This document shows positions 17,591-26,210 of a stretch of DNA of 64,000 nt, piece by piece. Each line of letters starts with the position of its first letter. The stretch's first letter is position 1. Source of the DNA: Acidobacteriaceae bacterium KBS 83 (GTDB lineage Bacteria > Acidobacteriota > Terriglobia > Terriglobales > Acidobacteriaceae). The stretch lies in the NCBI GenBank assembly GCA_000381585.1, contig KB906735.1, positions 480,836 through 544,835 of the forward strand, given 5' to 3'. The notes below the pieces were generated by a model. That model saw nothing but the letters and a program-made list of their open reading frames with translations, was not told the DNA's origin and did no database searches. Position numbers and translations under genes: made by a program.

Positions 17591-18325
17591 GTGATCTGCT
17601 TGCGACATGCCGGATTTGCCGCGTGGGCATTGCTGTTGGCCGGCATGGCCACGCCGCTACGTGCGGCCGAACACATCACGCTGCGCAATGGTTTTGATCT
17701 GATTTGCGATCACCGCGAGGTTGCCGGGGAACGCGTCCGCCTGTACCTGACCGCCAGCGGCCCGAACTTCATGGAAGTGTCGAACGACGACATTGCAAGC
17801 AGCGAGTTTGTCGAGCTTCCGGCAGCGAAAGAAGCCACGCCTGCAGCAGCGGCTCCCGCGCTTGTGGCGGATCCTACGCCCGCCGAGATTCACGAGATGG
17901 CGGCAAAGGCCGGGGCGGCGCATGATCTGGATGTCGAACTTCTGGCCAGCGTGATCCGCGCGGAGAGCAATGGCAATGTGCATGCCGTAAGCCGTGCCGG
18001 CGCCCGGGGGCTGATGCAGCTTATGCCCGGAACTGCGAATCAGCTTGGCGTGGCGGACAGCTTTCGCGCGGAGCAGAACATTAACGGCGGCACTGCATAT
18101 CTGAACAAGCTGCTGGAGCGCTACCACGACAACCTGGCCCTGGCACTTGCGGCGTACAACGCGGGACCAGCCGCGGTCGACAGATATCACGGCATTCCGC
18201 CCTATCGAGAGACGCGACTCTACGTTGCGCGCATTATTCACGATTTCAACCGCCGCAAGGCGCAGACCGCCGCGCATCCCGCTACGCTGGTCGCCTCGAC
18301 GGCATCGCCCGCCGCAGGCAATTGA
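17591..18325 (+). CDS. Exported lytic transglycosylase (SLT family)
   Basis: 244 residues starting at GTG. A signal peptide (FAAWALLLAGMATPLRA) ends near residue 25. A short domain of about 60 residues follows (HITLRNGFDLICDHREVAG), of the type often found before acidobacterial SLT domains. The SLT domain starts near 100: catalytic E125 in SVIRAESNGN, then GARGLMQLMPGTA and ALAAYNAGPAAVDRY. It cleaves peptidoglycan glycan strands with formation of anhydro-muramic ends. It lies 28 bases after the HAD gene. TAGCCT at 17577-17582 is a possible -10 box. Confidence 0.92.
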   Translation: MICLRHAGFAAWALLLAGMATPLRAAEHITLRNGFDLICDHREVAGERVRLYLTASGPNFMEVSNDDIASSEFVELPAAKEATPAAAAPALVADPTPAEIHEMAAKAGAAHDLDVELLASVIRAESNGNVHAVSRAGARGLMQLMPGTANQLGVADSFRAEQNINGGTAYLNKLLERYHDNLALALAAYNAGPAAVDRYHGIPPYRETRLYVARIIHDFNRRKAQTAAHPATLVASTASPAAGN

Positions 18326-18392
18326 TCCCCATCGCGCGGAAAGCTACCTCCCAGACCACGGCGAATCCCATCCAATCAGGAGCGATACCACA

Positions 18393-19442
18393 TTGAAATC
18401 GAAGAAGCTCCTGTTCTCTCTCGCCGCAGCGCTGGTGTTCGTCGCGCTTCTGGTCTACGGAAGCCACCGCACTCACTTCCGGTGGGACATCCTCGCGCAG
18501 CAGACGCACTACGTGCGCTGGACGAACATTTTCATCGGCATGCTGCTGATCTACGCAGCGTACCTGGTCCGTGCGTATCGCTGGGTCATCTTCCTGCGGC
18601 CGACGCGACGGCTGCCTGCGTTCTATCTGTTGGGTACGCAGGTGATCGGATTCACCGCGGTGGCGCTGCTTGGCCGTGTTGCCGATCTGACCCGGCCCTA
18701 CCTGGTGGCTCGCCGCAGCAATCTTCCCATCGCGTTGCAGATTGCGATCTATACGGTCGAGCGCATGTTTGACGCGTGCTCCATGGCGACCATCGTGGGC
18801 GTGGCACTGCTGCTGGCGCCGAACAAAGCGACGATGCCGCATCGCGAGCTGGCGATGGCCGCTGCCAGGAGTGCGCTCATTGGGGCGGCTGCGTTGATCG
18901 TTCTGGCGGTTGCGGTCCGGCTGGCGGGAGAGAAGCTGGCACAGATCTGCGAGAACCGCATGGGGCATAAGCTCGGCGCGAGCATTGCCGCAAAGATCCG
19001 CGGCTTTCGCGATGGGCTGGTCGCCATCTCCTCGACGGGCGCGCTGCTGCAGGCAGGACTGCTGTCTCTGCTGATGTGGGCGATGATCTCCGGCGCCTAC
19101 CTCGCCACCGTTCGCGCCTTTGCCGCGTCGCCGGTGCTGGCGACGATGACGCTGGGACGCGCGGTCATCTTGATGGCAGCCAGCATGGTGGGATCGGTTG
19201 TGCCGATCCCGATCGTGTCGTGGTTCGCGCAAATTCTTGTGCTGCAGCAGACACTGCAACATCTGTACAACGTGCCGGCGGAGATTGCGCTCGCCTGCGG
19301 CACGGGCATCACGTTCGTGACCTTCCTGTGCATCGTTCCAGCGGGCCTGGTGTGGTCGCGTTTCGAGCATATCTCGCTGCTCGAGGTGTCGGAAGAGTCC
19401 GAACACGACGCCGAGCAACTCTCTACGAGCGCACAGGCGTAG
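18393..19442 (+). CDS. YbhN/LPG-synthase-type membrane protein (UPF0104)
   Basis: 349 residues from a TTG at 18393, chosen because AGGAGC lies nine bases upstream. The frame is open further upstream, but that part overlaps the transglycosylase gene. About seven to eight hydrophobic helices are seen. Family-like segments are YLVRAYRWVIFLRPTRR, LLGTQVIGFTAVALLGRVAD, RPYLVARRSNLPI and ERMFDACSM. This matches the lysylphosphatidylglycerol synthase transmembrane region family (AglD/YbhN-like), which includes flippase-like proteins. The soluble aminoacyltransferase domain of MprF is absent, so the role is unclear. Confidence 0.85.
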   Translation: MKSKKLLFSLAAALVFVALLVYGSHRTHFRWDILAQQTHYVRWTNIFIGMLLIYAAYLVRAYRWVIFLRPTRRLPAFYLLGTQVIGFTAVALLGRVADLTRPYLVARRSNLPIALQIAIYTVERMFDACSMATIVGVALLLAPNKATMPHRELAMAAARSALIGAAALIVLAVAVRLAGEKLAQICENRMGHKLGASIAAKIRGFRDGLVAISSTGALLQAGLLSLLMWAMISGAYLATVRAFAASPVLATMTLGRAVILMAASMVGSVVPIPIVSWFAQILVLQQTLQHLYNVPAEIALACGTGITFVTFLCIVPAGLVWSRFEHISLLEVSEESEHDAEQLSTSAQA

Positions 19443-19474
19443 GGTTCGCGAGAAAGCCGCGAGACACAAGCTGC

Positions 19475-19480
19475 TATCGT
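19475..19480 (+). promoter_or_regulatory. Candidate TANNNT -10 box before nrdR
   Basis: TATCGT ends ten bases before the nrdR ATG. No Shine-Dalgarno lies between, consistent with a very short or absent leader. Confidence 0.35.
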
Positions 19481-19490
19481 AGAAGCATCT

Positions 19491-20009
19491 ATGAAGTGTC
19501 CGTACTGCGGCTTTGCGCAGGACCGCGTCGTGGATTCACGCGAGAGCAAGGAAGCCGATTCCATTCGAAGACGCCGCGAGTGCGAGCGATGCGAGAAGCG
19601 GTTCACCACTTATGAGCGGATCGACGAGATCCCCTACATGGTGGTGAAAAAGGATGGGCGGCGCGAGCGTTTCGAACGGCACAAGGTCCTGAGCGGGCTG
19701 CTGCTGGCCTGCCGCAAGCGCCCTTTCACTCCGGACAATCTTGAGGCCATCGTCGACGAGGCGGAAACGTATCTGATTGATTCGCCGGACCGCGAGCGCA
19801 CGACGAGCGAGATCGGCGAGCTGATCATGAACCGGCTCAAGGCGATTGACACCGTCGCATACATCCGCTTCGCCAGCGTGTACCGCGACTTCACGGATGT
19901 GCGCGAATTCAAGGAAGAGCTGGAGCGCCTGCTGATCGCGAAGGACCAGACGGCCAAGCGGCGTGTGCCGGAACCCCCGCCACGGAAGCCGCAACGACGT
20001 CCACAATGA
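19491..20009 (+). CDS. nrdR: Transcriptional repressor NrdR
   Basis: 172 residues. The N-terminal zinc ribbon uses C3-x2-C6 (MKCPYC) and C31-x2-C34 (ECERC); an ATP-cone follows from about residue 48 (YMVVKKDGRRERFERHKVL). NrdR senses ATP/dATP and represses ribonucleotide reductase operons through NrdR boxes. No nrd gene or NrdR box is recognisable in this window. The C-terminal Arg/Pro-rich tail (VPEPPPRKPQRRPQ) is a lineage extension. The ATG is fixed by the canonical MKCPYC start. Confidence 0.97.
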   Translation: MKCPYCGFAQDRVVDSRESKEADSIRRRRECERCEKRFTTYERIDEIPYMVVKKDGRRERFERHKVLSGLLLACRKRPFTPDNLEAIVDEAETYLIDSPDRERTTSEIGELIMNRLKAIDTVAYIRFASVYRDFTDVREFKEELERLLIAKDQTAKRRVPEPPPRKPQRRPQ

Positions 20010-20063
20010 CACGCCGGCCGTGAGCGCAGGCCACAAGATCCATTGCAAGAGGATGAACCAAGA

Positions 20064-21080
20064 ATGCCCAAACAACACACCATCACGCTGATTCCTGGAG
20101 ACGGCATCGGTCCGGAAGTGACGAACGCCGTTGTGCGCATTCTGGAAGGCGCCGGCGCAGCCACTGGGGCAAGCTTTCAATGGGAGAGCTATGCCGTGGG
20201 CGCAGAAGCCTTCGAGCGTTACAAGGAGTACATTCCCCGCGAGCTCTATCACTCGATCGAGCGCAACCGCGTGGCGTTGAAGGGGCCGGTGACGACGCCG
20301 ATCGGCGGGGGGTTCGCGTCGATCAACGTGACGCTGCGCAAACAGTTCGAGCTCTACGCTAATTTCCGCCCCATCCGGAACCTGCCGGGCACGCAGACGC
20401 GTTATCCGGGCGTGGACCTGGTGATTGTCCGCGAGAACACCGAGGATCTGTACGTCGGCCTGGAGCATGAAGTCGTTCCGGGAGTGGTTGAGTCGCTGAA
20501 GATCGTCACCGAGAAGGCCTCGACGCGCATTGCGAAGTTCGCGTTTGAATATGCGCGCAAGCATGGCCGGAAGAAGATCCACGCCATTCACAAGGCGAAC
20601 ATCATGAAGATGTCGGACGGATTGTTTCTGCGCTGCGCGCGAGACGTGGCGAAGGATTTCCCGGAGATCACCTACGGTGAGCACATTGTGGACAACACCT
20701 GCATGCAGCTGGTGATGAATCCTTACCAGTACGACATTCTGGTGCTTCCGAATCTGTACGGCGACATTGTGAGCGATTTGTGCGCAGCCTTCGTCGGCGG
20801 ACTCGGCCTCGTGCCGAGCGCGAACCTTGGCGAGAGCTGCGCGATCTTCGAGGCGGTGCACGGCTCTGCGCCGGACATCGCGGGCCAGGATAAGGCCAAC
20901 CCGACGGCACTTCTGCAATCGGCCATCCTCATGCTGCACCACATTGACGAGGCGGAAGCGGCGAACCGCATCCAGAACGCCCTCGACAAGGTGTACGCGG
21001 AGAAGACCGCGCTGACCCGCGACGTCGGCGGGACCGCGGGCACGCAGGCCTTCGCCAACGCTGTGCTGGCGGCACTCTGA
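20064..21080 (+). CDS. NAD-type isocitrate dehydrogenase (isocitrate/isopropylmalate family)
   Basis: 338 residues of the beta-decarboxylating dehydrogenase family. TLIPGDGIGPEV opens the fold. NVTLRKQFELYANFRPIRN and VDLVIVRENTEDLYVGLEHE resemble eukaryotic IDH3 and bacterial NAD-IDH rather than LeuB. YGDIVSDLCAAFVGGLGLVP carries the metal-binding aspartates. It oxidises isocitrate to 2-oxoglutarate in the TCA cycle. ATG 20064 is preferred because AGAGG lies about 11 bases upstream; an in-frame TTG at 20043 is possible. Isopropylmalate or homoisocitrate dehydrogenase is the less likely alternative. Confidence 0.88.
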   Translation: MPKQHTITLIPGDGIGPEVTNAVVRILEGAGAATGASFQWESYAVGAEAFERYKEYIPRELYHSIERNRVALKGPVTTPIGGGFASINVTLRKQFELYANFRPIRNLPGTQTRYPGVDLVIVRENTEDLYVGLEHEVVPGVVESLKIVTEKASTRIAKFAFEYARKHGRKKIHAIHKANIMKMSDGLFLRCARDVAKDFPEITYGEHIVDNTCMQLVMNPYQYDILVLPNLYGDIVSDLCAAFVGGLGLVPSANLGESCAIFEAVHGSAPDIAGQDKANPTALLQSAILMLHHIDEAEAANRIQNALDKVYAEKTALTRDVGGTAGTQAFANAVLAAL

Positions 21081-21102
21081 CACTATTCACGAAGGGACCG
21101 CA

Positions 21103-21888
21103 ATGCTATCGCTGAGCCGATCGCTGTCTTTCTTTCTTTGTAGCGCGCTGTTGATGAGCGCCGGATGCAAGCGCTCCGAGACGGGCGCGACAACGGGGAC
21201 TTCACCCGCTGCGGAGGGACCGATTACGCTGATTGACCCTGCCACCGCCGGCAGCGTGGAAGGAACGGTGCACCTCGCAGGCAAGGCGCCGGAGCGGATC
21301 GAGATCGACATGGCGCAGGACCCGGCGTGCGCGATGAGCCCCTACGGCAAGAACCTGACCGAAGGCATCATGAGCAAGGATGGCAAGCTCGCGAATGTCT
21401 ACGTGTACGTGAAGGACGGGCTCGGCAACAAGGTGTACGCGGCGCCGAGCGAACCAGTTGTGCTCGACCAGAAGGGCTGCCGCTATACGCTGCATTTGCT
21501 GGCCGCGATGGTGGGTCAGCCGATCGAGTTTCGCAACTCCGACCCAACGATGCACAACGTGCATATGCAGCCCACCGTGGGCGGTAACCAGCAGTTCGAC
21601 ATCTCGCAGCCGCCCAACGGCGGCACCATGCGACACACCTTTGCGAAGCCAGAGCTGATGATTCCGGTGCGCTGCAACAACCATCCGTGGATGCAGGCCT
21701 TCCTGAATGTTGCGGCGAATCCCTTCTTCGCGGTGAGCGGAGAGGACGGTCACTTTGCCATCCATGGGCTGCCGCCGGGCACTTACACACTGGTCGCAGT
21801 GCAGGAGCAACTGGGCCAACAGCAGGCGGCGGTGACAGTGACCACGCATGGCACGGCGACGGCTGACTTCAGCTTCAAGGCGAAGTGA
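21103..21888 (+). CDS. Lipoprotein with cupredoxin-like motif and carboxypeptidase-regulatory-like domain
   Basis: 261 residues. A lipoprotein signal peptide ends in LMSAGC with acceptor C22. The mid region has a possible type-1 copper pattern: MHNVHM, later VRCNNHPWM (Cys, His at +3, Met at +6), with the preceding FRNSDPTMHN typical of plastocyanin-like folds. The C-terminal DGHFAIHGLPPGTYTLVAVQ is a CarboxypepD_reg-like strand pair. It may bind copper or act as an electron carrier at the cell surface; this is inferred from motif spacing only. It lies 22 bases after the dehydrogenase gene. Confidence 0.8.
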   Translation: MLSLSRSLSFFLCSALLMSAGCKRSETGATTGTSPAAEGPITLIDPATAGSVEGTVHLAGKAPERIEIDMAQDPACAMSPYGKNLTEGIMSKDGKLANVYVYVKDGLGNKVYAAPSEPVVLDQKGCRYTLHLLAAMVGQPIEFRNSDPTMHNVHMQPTVGGNQQFDISQPPNGGTMRHTFAKPELMIPVRCNNHPWMQAFLNVAANPFFAVSGEDGHFAIHGLPPGTYTLVAVQEQLGQQQAAVTVTTHGTATADFSFKAK

Positions 21889-21898
21889 GGGTAAGGGA

Positions 21899-21937
21899 TC
21901 AGGAATCAGGGATCAAAGATAGTCACTTGATTCCTGA
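21899..21937. terminator. Perfect 10-base inverted repeat, possible weak terminator
   Basis: TCAGGAATCA (21899-21908) and TGATTCCTGA (21928-21937) are exact reverse complements separated by 19 bases. No T run follows, so termination would be Rho-dependent or weak. It lies in the gap between the lipoprotein gene and asd. Confidence 0.4.
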
Positions 21938-22028
21938 GGGTTACGCCTATTCGCCTCCGTCCATTTCCTGCTTTCGCCGCGATTCGCGATAAAATTACCG
22001 AATCCTAACAAAGACAGCGAAGAGGCCA

Positions 22029-23126
22029 ATGGCAGAGAGACTGAGGGTTGGCATACTCGGCGCTACCGGCACTGTCGGTCAGCGCTTTATCCAGATGCTG
22101 GAGCGGCACCCGTTCTTTGAGGTGGCTTGGCTGGCTGCGAGCGACCGCTCGACCGGCCGCAGCTATGAAGACGCGGTGCGCTGGAAGCTCGATACGGCTA
22201 TTCCGGCCGCGGTGCGTTCCCTGCCGCTGTCGCCAGCCACTCCGGAGCTTGCGCCCTCGACTGTTTTCGCCGCGCTGGACACAGATATCGCGCGTGAGCT
22301 TGAGCCGCAGTTTGCTGCCGCTGGTTGCGCTGTGATCTCTAACTCGAGTGCCTTCCGCATGCAGGAAGACGTTCCGCTGGTGATCCCTGAGGTGAACGCC
22401 GCCCATCTGTCACTGTTAGAACTACAAAGCTGGCGCAAGGAGTCGGGCGGGTTCATCGTGACCAATCCGAACTGCTCTGCGATTGGCCTCGTGCTCGCGC
22501 TCAAGCCGCTCGCGGATCGCTTCGGCATCGAGAGCATTTTCGTGAGCACCATGCAGGCCATCAGCGGCGCGGGGTATCCGGGCGTGCCATCACTCGACAT
22601 CCTGGGCAACGTCGTGCCCTTCATCAGGAACGAGGAAGAGAAGATGGAGGCTGAGACGATGAAGCTGCTGGGCACGCTCGACGGCACTTCGATTCGTCCT
22701 TACGCCGCCCGTATGAGCGCGCACTGCAACCGGGTTGCCGTGGAAGACGGCCACACGGAGGGTGTTTCGATCAAGCTGCGCACTTCGGCCACGCGTGAGC
22801 AGGTGCTCGCGGCATGGAGTGAATTTCAGCCGCTCGCGCAGCATCAGCTTCCGACCGCGCCTGCGCAGCCGGTCGAATTTCTGGCTGCCGAAGACCGTCC
22901 GCAGCCCCGACTCGATCGTATGCGTGGTGCGGGCATGGCAAGTACGGTCGGGCGCCTGCGCCCTTGCAGCCTGCTGGACTGGAAGTTCACGGTGCTCTCG
23001 CACAACACCATCCGGGGCGCGGCGGGCGCAGCACTGCTGAATGCCGAAATGCTCATGCAGATGGGCAAGTTGAGCGGTACACGCGGGGCTCGTTCTGCTA
23101 CAGCGGCGGCGGCCGTTTCCGCATGA
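22029..23126 (+). CDS. asd: Aspartate-semialdehyde dehydrogenase (archaeal/fungal type)
   Basis: 365 residues. Reduces aspartyl phosphate to aspartate semialdehyde, the branch point to lysine/diaminopimelate, threonine and methionine. GILGATGTVGQRFIQMLERH is the NADP-binding start. Catalytic C149 lies in TNPNCSAIGL, and AISGAGYPGVPSLDILGN is the signature of the archaeal/fungal-like class. SAHCNRVAVEDGHTE contains active-site His residues. The ATG follows GAAGAGG. Its TGA overlaps the lysC ATG, so enzymes for the two consecutive steps are translationally coupled. Confidence 0.96.
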   Translation: MAERLRVGILGATGTVGQRFIQMLERHPFFEVAWLAASDRSTGRSYEDAVRWKLDTAIPAAVRSLPLSPATPELAPSTVFAALDTDIARELEPQFAAAGCAVISNSSAFRMQEDVPLVIPEVNAAHLSLLELQSWRKESGGFIVTNPNCSAIGLVLALKPLADRFGIESIFVSTMQAISGAGYPGVPSLDILGNVVPFIRNEEEKMEAETMKLLGTLDGTSIRPYAARMSAHCNRVAVEDGHTEGVSIKLRTSATREQVLAAWSEFQPLAQHQLPTAPAQPVEFLAAEDRPQPRLDRMRGAGMASTVGRLRPCSLLDWKFTVLSHNTIRGAAGAALLNAEMLMQMGKLSGTRGARSATAAAAVSA

Positions 23127-24550
23127 AGCTCGTCGTCATGAAATTCGGCGGCACCTCGGTTGAGGACGCCTCCGCCATCCGCCGCACGGCCGACATCGTG
23201 GCAGGCCGTGTCGCGCACGGGCTGCAGCCGGTGGTCATCGTGAGCGCGATGGCGCGCGTGACCGACCAATTGCTGAACGCGGCGGCAGCGGCGGGTCGCG
23301 GGGACAAGTCCTCCGCACTTGCCGCCAGCGTCGCCCTGCGTGCCCGTCACCATCAGGCGGCCAGCGAACTGATTCCTGCTGGTGAGTTGGCGCCGATCTC
23401 CGCATTCATCGACGAACACTTCGACGCACTCGACGAGTTGCTGCGCGGCCTTGCTGCGGTAGGTGAGGTCACCCCGCGCACCACCGACATTGTTGCCTCC
23501 TACGGCGAGCGGCTTTCGAGCCGAATCGTCACAGCCGCGTTCCTGGCTTGCGGCATCGCGGCCAGCCATCTCGATGCGCGCGACTGCATCATCACCGACG
23601 CGCAGCACATGAAGGCTATCCCGCAGGACGAGCTGATCGCGGAGCGTTTGCGCGAACATGTACTGCCACTGGCGCAGGCGGGCCGCGTCGCTGTGCTGGG
23701 CGGCTTCATCGGGTCAACACCGGAGGGCGTGACCACCACTCTGGGACGCGGGGGATCGGACTTCAGCGCTGCCCTGGTCGGAGGCGGGTTGCACGCCGAG
23801 TCGATCGAGATTTGGACGGATGTCAACGGCATCATGACGACCGATCCGCGCATCTGTCCGGACGCGCTGCGTGTTCGCACTATCAGCTTCGACGAGGCTT
23901 CCGAGCTGGCTTACTTTGGCGCGAAGGTCCTGCATCCGGCCACGATTCTGCCCGCGGTGGAAAAGAACATTCCGGTGCTCGTGCTGAACTCGCGCGATGC
24001 GCAGAACGAGGGCACGCGCATTACCGCGCTGGCGCCGCACTGCCGCAGCCCCTTCAAGTCCATCGCCGCGAAGAAGCGGCTCACTATTATCGACATCGTC
24101 GCCAACCGCATGTTGATGGCACACGGCTATCTGAAGGCGGTCTTCGAGGTCTTCGATCGGCACAAATGCCCGGTCGATATGGTGTCGACTTCAGAGGTCA
24201 GCGTTTCGCTTACCGTGGACTCAAACGAGCGCCTACCAGAGATTGCCGCAGACCTGCGCAAGTTTGCCGATGTAAAGTACGAGGGGCGAAAGGCGCTGAT
24301 CTGCATGGTGGGTGAAAACATCCGGGGCCAGAACGGCATCGCGGCACAGGTCTTCGGCGCGCTTCGTCATATCAACCTGCGGATGATCTCGCAGGGCGCT
24401 TCGGAGATCAACATGAGCTTCATGATTGAGGAAGACGATGTGGAAGAGGCGATCCGGTCGCTGCACTCGGTATTCTTCGCGGACCCTGATCCATCGATAT
24501 TCGATCTTGAAGCACGAGCGGAAGCGCAGGCGGCAGGGGGAAAGCGATGA
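23123..24550 (+). CDS. lysC: Aspartate kinase (lysine-sensitive type)
   Basis: 475 residues. Phosphorylates aspartate, the first step to lysine. MKFGGTSVEDASAIRR starts the kinase domain; GFIGSTPEGVTTTLGRGGSD is the nucleotide-binding loop, and IWTDVNGIMTTDP follows. The C-terminal third holds two ACT domains (VDMVSTSEVSVSLTVD, GQNGIAAQVFGAL), so feedback inhibition is likely. The ATG at 23123 overlaps the asd stop, and its own TGA overlaps the dapB ATG. An upstream in-frame start would overlap asd heavily and is rejected. Confidence 0.95.
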   Translation: MKLVVMKFGGTSVEDASAIRRTADIVAGRVAHGLQPVVIVSAMARVTDQLLNAAAAAGRGDKSSALAASVALRARHHQAASELIPAGELAPISAFIDEHFDALDELLRGLAAVGEVTPRTTDIVASYGERLSSRIVTAAFLACGIAASHLDARDCIITDAQHMKAIPQDELIAERLREHVLPLAQAGRVAVLGGFIGSTPEGVTTTLGRGGSDFSAALVGGGLHAESIEIWTDVNGIMTTDPRICPDALRVRTISFDEASELAYFGAKVLHPATILPAVEKNIPVLVLNSRDAQNEGTRITALAPHCRSPFKSIAAKKRLTIIDIVANRMLMAHGYLKAVFEVFDRHKCPVDMVSTSEVSVSLTVDSNERLPEIAADLRKFADVKYEGRKALICMVGENIRGQNGIAAQVFGALRHINLRMISQGASEINMSFMIEEDDVEEAIRSLHSVFFADPDPSIFDLEARAEAQAAGGKR

Positions 24551-25230
24551 TCTTTCTGATTCTTGGCCGCGGCAAAACCGGTTCAATTGTTGCCGACGTG
24601 GCGCACGAGCGCGGCCATGGCGTGCGCGTGATCGGTGAAGAAGAGAACCGCAATGCGTCCGCCCTGACGCCTCCGCTACTGACCCAGGTGGATGCCGTTA
24701 TCGACTTCACTACCGCGGAAGCAGTGGTTCACAATCTGCGCGCCTGCCTTTCCAGCGGCGCCAAGATGGTGGTGGGCACTACGGGCTGGTATGACAAGCT
24801 GAAGGACATGCGGGCACTGTGCGAGCGGCGGAATGCCGGCCTGCTGTATGGCACAAACTTTTCCGTGGGCGTGCAGGTAATGCTGCGGCTGGTGCACGAG
24901 CTTGCGATCGGAACGCACGGCTACGAGCTCTCCATCTCGGAGATTCACCACGCCAGCAAGAAAGACGCGCCTTCCGGCACCGCGCTTTCGCTGCAGCAGA
25001 CGGTGCGGGAGGCCGGGCCGGAGCTCGATGCCGCGATTACCTCGCAGCGCGAAGGCGACGTCGCCGGCATTCACGAGCTGCAGGCCCGCTCGGCCAACGA
25101 CCTCATCACCATCCGCCATGAAGCTTTCACGCGCCGAGGCTTTGCAGAAGGAGCCGTGCGCGCCGCCGAATGGCTCTCCACCCGTACCGGCTGCTACGAC
25201 TTCAGCGATATCTACGCGCAGTTACTGTAG
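24547..25230 (+). CDS. dapB: 4-hydroxy-tetrahydrodipicolinate reductase
   Basis: 227 residues, shorter than the usual 240-270. The NAD(P)H motif is condensed to LILGRGKTGSIVADVA. Family motifs remain: VVGTTGW, LYGTNFSVGVQVMLRLV and the catalytic EIHHASKKDAPSGTAL. It reduces hydroxytetrahydrodipicolinate to tetrahydrodipicolinate in lysine/meso-diaminopimelate synthesis. The ATG overlaps the lysC stop by four bases. Confidence 0.93.
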   Translation: MIFLILGRGKTGSIVADVAHERGHGVRVIGEEENRNASALTPPLLTQVDAVIDFTTAEAVVHNLRACLSSGAKMVVGTTGWYDKLKDMRALCERRNAGLLYGTNFSVGVQVMLRLVHELAIGTHGYELSISEIHHASKKDAPSGTALSLQQTVREAGPELDAAITSQREGDVAGIHELQARSANDLITIRHEAFTRRGFAEGAVRAAEWLSTRTGCYDFSDIYAQLL

Positions 25231-25270
25231 GATCTCCCGCGCGCTTTCGCTCCATACCGCAAGTAACTGG

Positions 25271-25276
25271 TATTCT
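25271..25276 (+). promoter_or_regulatory. Candidate TANNNT -10 box before dapA
   Basis: TATTCT ends eight bases before the dapA ATG without a Shine-Dalgarno between. It could be an internal leaderless promoter within the lysine cluster. Confidence 0.3.
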
Positions 25277-25284
25277 CGCCGGTT

Positions 25285-26184
25285 ATGGAATTGCGCGGCT
25301 GCGGCACGGCACTCGTTACCCCCTTCCGTCCCGACACAACCATCGACATCGAGGCGCTCGCCGCATTGGTGGAGTGGCAGATCGCAAGCGGCATCCAGTT
25401 CCTGGTGGCCTGCGGGACCACTGCGGAGACTCCGACGCTGACGGATCGTGAGGCGCTCGACGTCATCCGGCTGGTCGTTCGTGTTGGGGCGGGCCGCGTT
25501 CCCGTCGTTGCCGGATGCACGCACAATGCGACCCGGGAAGCAGTGGAGCGCGCGAAAGCCGCAGCGGCCATTCGCGGCGTGAACGCGATCCTGACAGCGA
25601 ATCCCTACTACAACAAGCCGACGCAGGAGGGGCAATACCAGCACTTCCGCGCCATCGCGGAGTCGGTGCCGCGACCGGTCGTGATCTACAACATCCCGGG
25701 GCGCACGGCATGCAATCTGGAACCGGCCACAGTGGCGCGCCTCGCGCATGACTGCCCGAACCTTTGCGCGGTGAAGGAGTCGAGCGGCAACCTGCAACAG
25801 ATCACGGAGCTTGTTCATGCGCTGCACGAAACGAAGGTGCAGGTGCTGGCGGGCGACGACAACATTGCCCTCCCGGCAATCGCCGTGGGCGCGGCCGGGC
25901 TGGTTTCCGTGGCTTCAAATGTGATTCCCGCAGAGATGCAGCAGATGATCGCCGCCGCGCTGAAAAATGACTGGACCGCCGCGCGGGCTCTGCTGCGCCG
26001 CTATTATCCGCTGTTGCTCGCCAATTTCTGGGAGACCAGCCCTGGACCGGTGAAGCACATCCTGGCGCGAATGCGCCGCGTCACGCCGGTATGGCGTTTG
26101 CCCATGGTGCCGCCCTCGGCGGCGGTAGCAGCGCGGCTGGATGCCCTCATCGCATCGCTCGATCTCGTAGCCGCGCCTCAGTGA
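25285..26184 (+). CDS. dapA: 4-hydroxy-tetrahydrodipicolinate synthase
   Basis: 299 residues, a Schiff-base class I aldolase TIM barrel. Condenses pyruvate with aspartate semialdehyde. Expected residues: K164 in CAVKESSGN (Schiff base), Y135 in [10 protein letters not shown], and the [11 protein letters not shown] loop, where family members usually have GTTGE; here [17 protein letters not shown] is also canonical. It starts 54 bases after dapB; the gap holds a possible promoter. Confidence 0.95.
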   Translation: MELRGCGTALVTPFRPDTTIDIEALAALVEWQIASGIQFLVACGTTAETPTLTDREALDVIRLVVRVGAGRVPVVAGCTHNATREAVERAKAAAAIRGVNAILTANPYYNKPTQEGQYQHFRAIAESVPRPVVIYNIPGRTACNLEPATVARLAHDCPNLCAVKESSGNLQQITELVHALHETKVQVLAGDDNIALPAIAVGAAGLVSVASNVIPAEMQQMIAAALKNDWTAARALLRRYYPLLLANFWETSPGPVKHILARMRRVTPVWRLPMVPPSAAVAARLDALIASLDLVAAPQ

Positions 26185-26194
26185 CAAGCGCCGT

Positions 26195-26200
26195 TACACT
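26195..26200 (+). promoter_or_regulatory. Candidate TANNNT -10 box before dapD
   Basis: TACACT ends ten bases before the dapD ATG with no Shine-Dalgarno, the same arrangement as before plsY and nrdR. Confidence 0.35.
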
Positions 26201-26210
26201 AAGTTCATTC

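Noticed and set aside
18282-19469. Long minus-strand reading frame opposite the YbhN-like gene
   Set aside because: Gln/Arg/His-rich shadow of a recognisable membrane protein.
19536-21083. Long minus-strand reading frame opposite nrdR and the isocitrate dehydrogenase gene
   Set aside because: Antisense to two clearly identified genes; His/Arg/Leu-rich translation without domains, as expected of a high-GC shadow.
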